From assembly GCA_041402045.1 (NCBI GenBank), contig JAWKSZ010000051.1, positions 1 through 60,173 of the forward strand: 60,173 nt of DNA, given 5' to 3'. The stretch is from JAGQRJ01 sp041402045. GTDB taxonomy: Bacteria; Planctomycetota; J058. The notes beneath the pieces were generated by a model that saw only the letters and a program-made list of their open reading frames with translations, made no database searches and was not told the origin of the DNA. This document shows positions 50,971 to 60,173 of the stretch, in pieces; the first letter of the stretch is position 1; every line of letters starts with the position of its first letter. The translations under genes were made by a program, and so were the position numbers.

Positions 50971-52689
50971 TCAGCGCTCGAGGGTGGACTCGAAGCTGCT
51001 CTCGCCGGCGGCGACGGTGAGCCTGGCTTGGGGCGGCCCGTCGTCGCTCCGAGCCTGGAGCCGGAACGTGCCGCCCACGAGCGAGCCGAGGGAGCGGCGC
51101 AACCCCGGGGAGGCCCGACCCTCGAAGCCCTCGACGCGGCCGCTCCAGGTCGCGCCGTCGGCGGTGCGGTCCCCGCGGGTCACGCAGGTGAGCCGGTGGC
51201 CGAGGATCCACAGGGTCCTCGAGGCCTGGCGTGCACCGCCGGGGTCGGGCAACCGCAGGAGCTGGGTCAGCGCCGCGCCGAGCCCGTCGGCGGAGAAGGT
51301 GCGGTAGACCATGGCGTAGCCCTGCATGGGGGCGCCCTGCACCCGGGGCAACCGCGGCACGCTGAAGCCCTCGACGCGGCACGCGCCGTCGCGGTCGAAC
51401 CTCAAGGTCGCGCGCTGCCCGAGCGCCTGCTGCAGGTGGCTGCCGGTGGCTCCCGTGACGGCCTCTCCGCTCTGGGTGTCGAAGGCGTCGAGCACCGTGC
51501 CCGCCCCGTCGCTGGCGTGGAGGACCAGGCGCGCGATCTCGGCGGTGACCACGACCTCCGCGGCGCTGCGCTCGCGGACCTCGCACTCCAGGGTCCAGCT
51601 CCAGCGGAAGTCGCCGCCGGCGGGGGTCCTAGCGCGGCTGGTGAGGACCCAGCGCCAGGGGGCGCCGGGCGCGGGCCAGGACCCCCCGGGGGGAGCCTCG
51701 GGCGCCGCGGGCTCCGGCGGCGGGGCCGGGGCTGGGGCCGCGCCGCTGCGCTCGGCGGGGGCGGGCGTCGGACCCGTCCAGAGCACGGCCAGGCCGCAGG
51801 CGACGACCGCCAGCGGGACCAGCGCCGCGAGCACGAGCTGCGGGACCCGGCGGGCGACGGGGGGCGGGGCGTCGAGGGCTCGCAGCGCCGCCTCGAGCGC
51901 GGCGCCGTCGGGGTAGCGGCGCTCCGGGGTCGGGTGCAGGCAGCGCTCGATCACGGCGATCAGCCGCGGGTTCAGGTCGGGGCGCAGCTCGGCCAGGGAG
52001 TCGGTGTTCCCCGCCATGGCCCGCGCCACGTGACCGGCGAGGGTCTCGTCCACGATCGGGGGGCGCCCTGCCAGGGCGGCGAAGAGCGTGGCCCCCAGCC
52101 CGTAGACGTCGGTCGCCGGGGAGAGCGCGTCGAGCTCGCTCCCGGCCTGCTCCGGCGACCAGTAGCCCGGGCTGCCGTGGGGGGCGTGGCTGAGGGTCAG
52201 GCGCTCGGCGTCGGAGCGCAGGTCCTTGACCAGGCCCAGGTCGGCGAGCCGCGCGGTGCGGTGGGCGTCGATCAAGACGTTGTCGGGCTTCACGTCGCGG
52301 TGGATCAGGCCCGCGTCGTGGAGCGCCGCCAGAGCCGAGGCGAGCTGGGTCCCCCACGCCAGCACCTGCTCGGTCTCCAGCCGCGCGCCGCGCTGGTCGA
52401 TCTCCCCCTGCAGCGTCCCTCCCGAGACCCACTCCATGGCGTAGTAGGGCCGTCCGTGGGCGCGCCCCGCGTCGAACACGCACACCAGGTGCGGGTGCCG
52501 CAACGTCGCCGCCGCGGCGATCTCGCGGTCGAAGCGCGCCGCGGCCTGGCCCGTGACCTGGGCCGCGAGCAGCTTCAAGGCCACACGTCGCCCGGCGACG
52601 GGGTCCCAGGCCCGCCACACCGTCGCCTTGGGGCCTCGAGCGAGCACGCGCTCGAGCTCGAAGCGGTCGATCCGCTCAGCCTCTGCCAC
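50971..52689 (-). CDS. Atypical Ser/Thr kinase with membrane anchor and unknown exported domain
   Basis: 572 residues from GTG 52689 with GGGAGG upstream. The kinase domain (10-275) is complete but altered: the glycine loop is ARGPKATVW, with Gly replaced by Lys/Ala; Lys39 (VALK) and HRDVKPDN with Asp132 are kept; the DFG position reads DLG (150-152); the activation segment is SPGYWSPEQ. A membrane helix is at about 300-320 (LVLAALVPLAVVACGLAVLW). The exported 230 residues after a Pro/Ala linker have no TPRs. They are beta-rich (WRWVLTSRARTPAGGDFRW, VVVTAEIARLVLHASDGAG, GTFRLQARSDDGPPQARLTV) and unrecognised. It is divergent from the SEC-C gene, with 59 bases between starts. Confidence 0.85.
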   Translation of the reverse strand: MAEAERIDRFELERVLARGPKATVWRAWDPVAGRRVALKLLAAQVTGQAAARFDREIAAAATLRHPHLVCVFDAGRAHGRPYYAMEWVSGGTLQGEIDQRGARLETEQVLAWGTQLASALAALHDAGLIHRDVKPDNVLIDAHRTARLADLGLVKDLRSDAERLTLSHAPHGSPGYWSPEQAGSELDALSPATDVYGLGATLFAALAGRPPIVDETLAGHVARAMAGNTDSLAELRPDLNPRLIAVIERCLHPTPERRYPDGAALEAALRALDAPPPVARRVPQLVLAALVPLAVVACGLAVLWTGPTPAPAERSGAAPAPAPPPEPAAPEAPPGGSWPAPGAPWRWVLTSRARTPAGGDFRWSWTLECEVRERSAAEVVVTAEIARLVLHASDGAGTVLDAFDTQSGEAVTGATGSHLQQALGQRATLRFDRDGACRVEGFSVPRLPRVQGAPMQGYAMVYRTFSADGLGAALTQLLRLPDPGGARQASRTLWILGHRLTCVTRGDRTADGATWSGRVEGFEGRASPGLRRSLGSLVGGTFRLQARSDDGPPQARLTVAAGESSFESTLER

Positions 52690-52748
52690 CTGCGGGCCTG
52701 CCTCCCCGCAGACGATACGCCACCGGGAGGTCACGCACGACGTGGGGT

Positions 52749-53264
52749 ATGCTCCGCCCCACGAGGTGCCCCCTGAGCAGCGACAGCCCTTACGTCCGCG
52801 AGACCATCGAGAACTGGGTCGGCGACTTCTGTCACTCCGACGCCCTGGACGACGCGGTGCCCGACGCGTCGCGGGAGCTGCGCGAGCACGCCCCCACCGC
52901 GTTGACGCACCTCCTGTTCGTGGCCTGCGCCGAGTCCGACCGCGCCCCGGGCGAGCTCGAGCAGGAGGAGCTGAGCGTGGCCTTCCTCGAGGCACTCGCG
53001 CCCCAGGCCTTCCCCGAGGCGGTGCACCGCGCCATGCCCGATCTGGTGGCCGGGTTCCTCGGGTTCCTCGAGGGCGAGGGGCGGCTCGGAGGCGGGCGCG
53101 CCCTGGGGGCGACGCTGCGCGCCATGCGCGAGCGCTACCAGTCGCTGGCCGGGGGCAAGCGCCCGCCGGTCAAGAACGTGGCCACGAAGCTCGGGCGCAA
53201 CGACCCCTGCCCCTGCGGCAGCGGGAAGAAGTACAAGAAGTGCTGCCTGGCGGCGGGCCGGTGA
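52749..53264 (+). CDS. SEC-C motif protein
   Basis: 171 residues. Helical N-terminal part (YVRETIENWVGDFCHSDAL, LTHLLFVACAESDR) and a C-terminal SEC-C zinc-finger, NDPCPCGSGKKYKKCCL, as found at the end of SecA and in many stand-alone proteins. ATG 52749 is the first start; TATGCT around it resembles a -10 box, so a start a few codons later is possible. The GTGA overlap at its end couples it to the receiver-domain gene. The role is unknown; SEC-C often mediates ribosome or protein contacts. Confidence 0.8.
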   Translation: MLRPTRCPLSSDSPYVRETIENWVGDFCHSDALDDAVPDASRELREHAPTALTHLLFVACAESDRAPGELEQEELSVAFLEALAPQAFPEAVHRAMPDLVAGFLGFLEGEGRLGGGRALGATLRAMRERYQSLAGGKRPPVKNVATKLGRNDPCPCGSGKKYKKCCLAAGR

Positions 53265-53596
53265 AGCTCCTGCTCGTCGAGGACCACGCGGCCTTCGCCG
53301 AGCACCTGCTGCGCGACGTGCTGTCCGCCCACGAGGTGACCTGGGTCGCGACCCTGAGCGAGGGGCTCGTGGCCTGCGGCGGCGGCAGCTTCGACGCGAT
53401 CCTCGTGGACTACGACCTCCCCGACGGGAAGGGCGCGCGGCTCGTGCGTCAGCTCCGCGCGCTGGAGGACCCGACCCCGGTGGTCGCGATCTCGGCCCAC
53501 GCCCCCGGCAACGAGGCCTTGCTCGAGGCCGGGGCGACCGTGGCCTGCCCCAAGGCCGAGAAGGACCGACTCCCCGAAGTCCTGGCTGGGGTGTAG
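53261..53596 (+). CDS. Stand-alone response-regulator receiver domain
   Basis: 111 residues from GTG 53261, overlapping the SEC-C gene by GTGA. CheY-like features: acidic pair in LLLVEDHAAFAE, phospho-acceptor Asp in AILVDYDLPDGKG, the switch Ser in VVAISAHAPG, and the conserved Lys in ACPKAEKD. There is no output domain, so it should act through protein contacts. It has no neighbouring histidine kinase; a link to the Ser/Thr kinases on either side is possible. Its last 65 bases are repeated 202 bases downstream. Confidence 0.88.
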   Translation: MKLLLVEDHAAFAEHLLRDVLSAHEVTWVATLSEGLVACGGGSFDAILVDYDLPDGKGARLVRQLRALEDPTPVVAISAHAPGNEALLEAGATVACPKAEKDRLPEVLAGV

Positions 53597-53638
53597 ATCA
53601 GGGCACGCCCGGCGAGTGGCGTGAGCCGCGAGCGCGCA

Positions 53639-53724
53639 GCCGCCGGCGAGGCCGGCGGCGAGCCCTTTGGGGGTGAGCCCGTGGGGCTCTGCCCCGAGGG
53701 CGAGGGGGTCTGGGACAGACCCCC
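53639..53724. repeat. Two strong GC hairpins after the receiver gene
   Basis: Hairpin 1: GCCGCCGGC (53639-53647) with GCCGGCGGC (53651-53659), loop GAG. Hairpin 2: GGGGGTCTG (53704-53712) with CAGACCCCC (53716-53724), loop GGA. Both are perfect 9-bp stems with three-base loops and lie in the segment between the two copies of the receiver-gene tail. They may be terminators or part of an inserted repeat. Confidence 0.7.
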
Positions 53725-53733
53725 CATGAGATC

Positions 53734-53798
53734 GGGCGACCGCGGCCTGCCCCAAGGCCGAGAAGGACCGGCTGCCGGAGGTCCTGGCCGGGTTGTAA
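53734..53798 (+). pseudogene. Second copy of the receiver-gene 3' end
   Basis: 65 bases that match 53532-53596 without gaps. Read in the corresponding frame they encode ATAACPKAEKDRLPEVLAGL and a TAA stop, against ATVACPKAEKDRLPEVLAGV and TAG in the intact gene. Most differences are at third codon positions, so the copy was under coding selection after it arose. Nothing of the rest of a receiver gene remains upstream. Confidence 0.75.
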
Positions 53799-53863
53799 AC
53801 CCACCGCGTCACCGTTTTGGCGTGACCTTCGCCGGCGGACTATCCTCCCGCGGGGAGGGTCCG

Positions 53864-56029
<2,166 letters not shown>

Positions 56030-56113
56030 GGGCGAGTCTGCCCCTGCCCTGCCTCTGCCCGTGAGGCTGCTGGTACACCGCGCTTCGCTCCCGGAGCCGG
56101 AAGAATGCAGGGA

Positions 56114-56244
56114 ACCGCCAAGGACGCCAAGGACGCCAAGGCTCCGCGAATTCGGTCACGTTGCGTAGGTAGGAACATGATGATTCCCAACCCGGGCCCG
56201 AGGCCGCGAGGCGGAGCCTTGGCGTCCTTGGCGTCCTTGGCGGT
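56114..56244. repeat. Inverted-repeat element C, perfect 34-bp arms
   Basis: Arms 56114-56147 and 56211-56244 are perfect inverted copies: ACCGCC, then AAGGACGCC repeated, ending GGCTCCGC. The 63-base interior has no gene. A CTGCCC-rich tract lies at 56038-56060. The element sits between the convergent kinase (stop 56029) and acyl-CoA dehydrogenase (stop 56331) genes; the rest of this 301-base space shows nothing else. Confidence 0.95.
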
Positions 56245-56330
56245 ACTGGATGTCTTCTTCTTCCGCGTCCGCCGGGTGGACCTCGGGTCCGTCGCAGCGG
56301 CCAGCGCGCGCCGACGGCCTCGGGCGCGCG

Positions 56331-57491
56331 CTAGCTCAGCCCGAGGCCCTTGCTCGCGATCTCGTTCATGATCTCGCTGGTGCCCCCGCCGATCGCGAGC
56401 AGGCGCGCGTCGCGGCTGTAGCGCTCGACCTTGGTCTCGCGCATGTAGCCCATGCCGCCCAGGACCTGCACCGCCTGCCGGCACACCCACTCCGCGGCGC
56501 GGGCGGCCTCGTTCTTGACCAGCGCGACCTGGGTCGGCGTCGCCTGACCCGCGCGGACCTGGGCCGCGCACTGGTAGACCAGGGTCTTGGCCGAGAGCGT
56601 GCGCGCCGCCATGTCGGCCAGGGTGTGGCGGATCACCTGGAACCCGGTGAGCGGGCGCCCGAACGCCTCGCGCTCGCGGGCGTAGGCCAAGGCGTCCAGC
56701 CAGGCGGCCTGGGCCAGGGCGTAGCCCTGCCCGGCGAGGTAGAGCCGCTCGCCCTGGAAGGTGCGCATGAGGCAGGCGAAGCCCGAGCCCTCGGGGCCCA
56801 GGCGGTGGCTCTCGGGGACGAACACGTCCTCGAAGGCGAGCTCGGCGGTGTCCGAGGCGCGCCAGCCGGTCTTCTTCAGCGCCCGGGACACGCGGTAGCC
56901 CTCCCAGTCGCGCTCGACCACGAAGAACGTCAAGCCCTGGTGCGGGTCGGGCCCCGTGCGCGCGAGGACCGTGACCTGGTCCGCGCGGACCCCCGAGGTC
57001 ACGTAGAGCTTGCTGCCCGAGAGCCGGTAGCCCGCGCCCTCGCGCCGGGCCTGGCAGCGGAGCCCGGCCACGTCGCTCCCCGCGCCGGGCTCGCTGATCG
57101 CGAGCGCCGCGATCCGCTCGCCGCGGAGCACCGGGGGCACGAAGCGCTGCTGCTGCTCCGGGGTGCCCAGGGTCAGGATCGGGGGCAGCGCGATCTCGAG
57201 GGACCCCAGCCCGACCACCGCGCCGGTCGAGCCCGCGCGCAGGAGCGCCTCGGTCATGACCAGCGCGTGGAACACGTCGCCGCCCCCGCCGCCCAGGGCC
57301 TCGGGGAAGCTCGGGCCGAGGAGCCCGGCCTCGGCGGCCTGGCGGTAGAGGTCGCGGTCGAAGGCCTCGGCCTCCTCCCAGGCGTAGGCGTGGGGCTCGA
57401 TCGCCTCCGCCGCGAAGCGGGCCGCCGCCGCGCGGAAGGCGCGGTGCGAGTCGTCGAGGAAGCTGTCGCAGAACCCGTCGAGCTCGTCCAT
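56331..57491 (-). CDS. Acyl-CoA dehydrogenase
   Basis: 386 residues, intact. FAD-dependent enzyme of fatty- or amino-acid beta-oxidation. Motifs: ALAISEPGAGSDVAGL (FAD/substrate loop), LSGSKLYVTSG, ACLMRTFQGERLYLAGQ, YAREREAFGRPLTGFQ, VLGGMGYMRETKVERYSRDARLL and the catalytic-base loop IGGGTSEIMNEI, with Glu in the position used by short- and medium-chain enzymes. Chain-length preference cannot be assigned. It stands alone, divergent from the FtsH-like gene. Confidence 0.93.
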   Translation of the reverse strand: MDELDGFCDSFLDDSHRAFRAAAARFAAEAIEPHAYAWEEAEAFDRDLYRQAAEAGLLGPSFPEALGGGGGDVFHALVMTEALLRAGSTGAVVGLGSLEIALPPILTLGTPEQQQRFVPPVLRGERIAALAISEPGAGSDVAGLRCQARREGAGYRLSGSKLYVTSGVRADQVTVLARTGPDPHQGLTFFVVERDWEGYRVSRALKKTGWRASDTAELAFEDVFVPESHRLGPEGSGFACLMRTFQGERLYLAGQGYALAQAAWLDALAYAREREAFGRPLTGFQVIRHTLADMAARTLSAKTLVYQCAAQVRAGQATPTQVALVKNEAARAAEWVCRQAVQVLGGMGYMRETKVERYSRDARLLAIGGGTSEIMNEIASKGLGLS

Positions 57492-57497
57492 GGGCCG

Positions 57498-57503
57498 ACT
57501 ATA
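57498..57503 (-). promoter_or_regulatory. -10-like hexamer six bases before the acyl-CoA dehydrogenase start
   Basis: TATAGT on the minus strand, then CGGCCC and ATG 57491. It is the closest to consensus of the close -10-like set. No ribosome-binding site and no -35 box seen. Confidence 0.4.
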
Positions 57504-57577
57504 GAGGGGGCCTCCCTTGCGCGCCTACGCCCTGCGGCGACACTGACCGTGAACCCCCACCCCGCGAGGCGCCTCCC

Positions 57578-59794
57578 ATGCCGATCGAGTATCCGATCAG
57601 CAAGCTCCCCACCTTCCTCTCGCCCGACGAGGCGGTCGAGGAGGCCTACGGGCCAGACCTGGACTGGATCGCGGAGAAGCTGCGGCGCGGGGTGAGCTGC
57701 CTGGTCGAGTGCGACAAGCAGCTCGTGACCTTCTTCTACGCCGCGGTGCGCGGGCGCCTGCGCGACGAGAACGCGGGGGCGCCCCTGCGCTGCCGCTTCG
57801 TGAGCGGGCAGCCCCCGGCGGACGCCGACCCCTCGGGCCCGCAGCCGTCGTTGCTGCAGCTCATGGTGCGCCAGATCACCGACATGGTGCGCTCGGCGGA
57901 GCCCGGGACCGTGATCGTGATCCCGCACCTCGACCTGCTCACGACGACCACCAAGAGCGGGCTGAGCCTCGAGGCCAAGGAGGTGATCGCGCTGGTCTAC
58001 GAGAACCCCGAGGTCCTGCTGCTCGGGTTCAAGGACCCCGAGTTCGAGCTGCCCAAGACCGTGGAGGGCGTGTTCACCGCGCGGCGCGCGGTGATCGGCC
58101 TGGCCCGCGAGCGCCTGACCCGGGTGATCCAGCAGAAGGAGGCGCGCAAGTTCGGCGAGGAGGTGTTCGACCCCTTCGCGCTCTACAAGTATGTCTCTGG
58201 CCTGAACGTGATCCGCCTGCGCCAGATCCTCGAGCAGTTCCAGGACCGGATCGACTTCGACGCGCGCTCCCCCGAGACCCGCGACCGGCTCTACCAGGAG
58301 ATCCGCGACCTGACTCGCGGCCAGGAGCTGGCCGTGCCCAAGATCGACCTGCGTCAGGACATTGGCGGCTACGAGGGGGTCAAGGACCGGATCGAGAAGG
58401 ACATTCTGACCCTGCTGAAGCGGCGCGATCAGCTCTCGAGCGAGGACCAGGTCAAGCTCGTGGAGGAGCTGATCCCGCGGGGCATGATCTTCGAGGGGCC
58501 CCCGGGCACCGGGAAGACCTACTTCGCCAAGGCGATCGCGACCTCGATCGACGCGACCGCGATCGTGGTCTCGGGGCCGGAGCTCAAGAGCAAGTGGGTG
58601 GGGGAGAGCGAGGGCAACCTGCGCAACATCTTCACCCGCGCCCGCAAGAGCGCGCCCTCGATCATCATCTTCGACGAGATCGACAGCTTCGCGCACCGCC
58701 GGGGGAGCTACACCTCGAGCGGCGTCGAGCACTCCATGGTCAACCAGCTCCTCACCGAAATGGACGGCTTCCGCAAGGAAGAGCTGGTGTTCATCATCGC
58801 CACCACGAACTTCGTGGAGGCCCTCGACGACGCGCTCCTGCGCCCGGGCCGCTTCGAGCTCAAGATCAAGATCCCCTACCCCAAGGAGAAGGACCGCCGC
58901 GCGATCCTCGAGATCTACGCCAAGAAGTTCGGGCTCGAGCTCTCGGACGAGCTGTTCGAGTACCTCGTGCGCAAGACCGGCGGGCACGTGAACCCCGAGC
59001 GCGGCGTGCGCTTCTCGGGCGACCATATCTACGCGATCTGCCGCGGCCTGGCCCGGGAGAAGATCCGCCAGAAGGAGCCCCGCGACCTGACCAAGGCCGA
59101 CGCCGACGAGGTGATCGGGGACGCCTTCGAAATGAGCACCCCCACCAGCGAGGAGCGGCGGGTGATCGCCGCCCACGAGTCCGGGCACTGCCTGGTCGCC
59201 GCCTTGACCCCCGGCGTCGCGCGCCCGGACAAGGTCACGATCGAGGGCGACGACGAGGACATTGCGCCGTTCTACACGCGCTTCGACACCAACCACCGCG
59301 GGATCGTGCTCACCCGCAGCGAGGCCCAGGGCCGGATCGCGGTCTCCCTCGGCGGCCGCGCCGCCGAGGCGATCTGCTTCGGCGACGTCTCGACCGGGGC
59401 GTCCGACGACCTGCACAAGGCCACCCAGATCGCGCGGGCCATGGTCGAGGCCTGGGGCATGGGGGGCAGCCCCGAGTTCTGCTACGAGCAGCACCCCGAG
59501 GGCGGCTACCGCCGACGCAAGCTCAGCGAGGGGCGCGAGGCCGCGATCGACGAGGACGTGGCCCGGATCCTCAGCGGCGCCGAGGAGGCCGCCCGCGAGC
59601 TCCTGACCGTGCACCGCGCGCTCCTCGACGACATGACCGACCTGCTCCTCGAGAAGCAGGTCCTGCACCTCGAAGACCTCAAGGCCTTCTTCGCCGAGCG
59701 CAAGGTCGAGATCGAGTGGCCCGCCGACGCCGAGCTCGTGATCAAGGACACCCACGGCCAGGTCGTGGGCGCGGGCAAGAAGTCCGACGCGTAG
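57578..59794 (+). CDS. Soluble FtsH-like AAA+ / M41 zinc protease
   Basis: 738 residues, no signal peptide or membrane helix. Residues 1-240 contain an ATPase-like but degenerate domain: TVIVIPHLDLLTTT resembles a Walker B strand, followed by VLLLGFKDPEFELPKTVEG, without a Walker A. The second AAA domain is complete: GPPGTGKT 307-314, IIIFDEIDSFAHRR, ATTNFVEALDDALLRPGRFE with arginine finger, and KFGLELSDELFEYLVRKT. The M41 peptidase has HESGH at 533-537 and the third zinc ligand in STGASDDLHKAT (Asp611, spaced as in E. coli FtsH). FtsH proper is membrane-anchored by N-terminal helices; these are absent here, so this should be a cytosolic ATP-dependent protease. Confidence 0.92.
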   Translation: MPIEYPISKLPTFLSPDEAVEEAYGPDLDWIAEKLRRGVSCLVECDKQLVTFFYAAVRGRLRDENAGAPLRCRFVSGQPPADADPSGPQPSLLQLMVRQITDMVRSAEPGTVIVIPHLDLLTTTTKSGLSLEAKEVIALVYENPEVLLLGFKDPEFELPKTVEGVFTARRAVIGLARERLTRVIQQKEARKFGEEVFDPFALYKYVSGLNVIRLRQILEQFQDRIDFDARSPETRDRLYQEIRDLTRGQELAVPKIDLRQDIGGYEGVKDRIEKDILTLLKRRDQLSSEDQVKLVEELIPRGMIFEGPPGTGKTYFAKAIATSIDATAIVVSGPELKSKWVGESEGNLRNIFTRARKSAPSIIIFDEIDSFAHRRGSYTSSGVEHSMVNQLLTEMDGFRKEELVFIIATTNFVEALDDALLRPGRFELKIKIPYPKEKDRRAILEIYAKKFGLELSDELFEYLVRKTGGHVNPERGVRFSGDHIYAICRGLAREKIRQKEPRDLTKADADEVIGDAFEMSTPTSEERRVIAAHESGHCLVAALTPGVARPDKVTIEGDDEDIAPFYTRFDTNHRGIVLTRSEAQGRIAVSLGGRAAEAICFGDVSTGASDDLHKATQIARAMVEAWGMGGSPEFCYEQHPEGGYRRRKLSEGREAAIDEDVARILSGAEEAARELLTVHRALLDDMTDLLLEKQVLHLEDLKAFFAERKVEIEWPADAELVIKDTHGQVVGAGKKSDA

Positions 59795-59890
59795 GGCGGC
59801 GCCTCACGGGGGGCGTGATCCGCGACGACCCGCTCCAGCGGAGCCCATGCCCGTGCCCGGGCCCGGGCCCGCGTCCGGAAGAAGGGATGA

Positions 59891-60173
59891 ACCGCCAAGG
59901 ACGCCAAGGACGCCAAGGCTCCGCTCGCCCGTTCACGCGCCGGCGATAGAGGTTGAACCACCGAGCTCCGCTCGCGGGCAGCCGTGACGCCCTCCGCTGG
60001 CAAGAAACACCGAAGACACCGAGCTCCGCCCGATCGCTCGCGCTGGCGGAGCCCCTCTCCATGCACTCACTGGTTCTTCCCTTCCCACCACCGCTCGCTC
60101 ACGATTCAGCGGAGCTCTGCGGTTCAATCTCGGAGGGCAAAGCGTTCGCGCGTGTGCGGAGCCTTGGCGTCCT
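59891..60173. repeat. Nested inverted-repeat element D, cut by the window end
   Basis: Left arm 59891-59924 is identical to the 34-base arm of element C. The right arm starts at 60156 (GCGGAGCCTTGGCGTCCT) and runs off the window. Inside, a second pair, 59953-59971 and 60109-60127 (TTGAACCxCxGAGCTCCGC), matches at 17 of 19 positions. A further GACACCGAGCTCCGCC lies near 60015-60030. A TGCCCG/GGGCCC tract precedes it at 59848-59870. No gene is visible in 59795-60173. Confidence 0.88.

Noticed and set aside
59791..60173. Short genes in the terminal non-coding region
   Set aside because: All open frames there run through the inverted-repeat arms and have no domain or convincing start.

Overview
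The window is very GC-rich and gene-dense and most likely comes from a member of the Planctomycetota. This inference rests on the DUF1549/DUF1553 protein with its CxxCH motif, the large number of Hanks-type Ser/Thr kinases fused to TPR, Kelch, FHA or Cache modules, and the secreted von Willebrand A protein. No rRNA, tRNA, phage, transposase or CRISPR array was found.

Layout: 0.2-6.7 kb holds two tandem kinase-TPR paralogues. 6.8-10.1 kb holds an MnmE-like GTPase, a secreted VWA protein and the nickel regulator NikR. A 43-bp tandem repeat (10.2-10.4 kb) separates NikR from a leftward block: polyphosphate polymerase (VTC domain), CotH-like protein, DUF4956 membrane protein, a Kelch-repeat kinase and a DUF1549/1553 protein. 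18.1-27.0 kb reads rightward: NIF3-like protein, secreted hypothetical, alpha/beta hydrolase, TrmL, FHA-kinase, a membrane/beta-barrel fusion and a TPR kinase. 27.1-33.3 kb holds an M16 metalloprotease, a methyltransferase and a P-type ATPase. 33.4-41.9 kb is a leftward heavy-metal efflux operon (Cys-rich protein, TolC-like, CusB-like, CusA-like). 42.2-44.5 kb holds divergent egtB and egtD (ergothioneine), with egtD overlapping a giant kinase-TPR gene. 49.1-56.0 kb holds three more kinases, a SEC-C protein and a stand-alone receiver protein. The end holds an acyl-CoA dehydrogenase and a soluble FtsH-like AAA/M41 protease.

Nine Ser/Thr kinase genes fall within 60 kb, each with a different output or sensor module. 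Non-coding spaces carry a striking set of inverted-repeat elements: perfect arms of 21-34 bp, some nested, four of them 65-100 bp downstream of stop codons. They share modular arm motifs (AACCGCCAAGG, AACCGCAGAGG, GCTCCGC).

At least seven genes are interrupted by frameshifts. Three of the breaks are repaired by adding a single base to a C or G run, so I read most of them as base-calling or assembly errors rather than decay. Their boundaries below span all frames involved.
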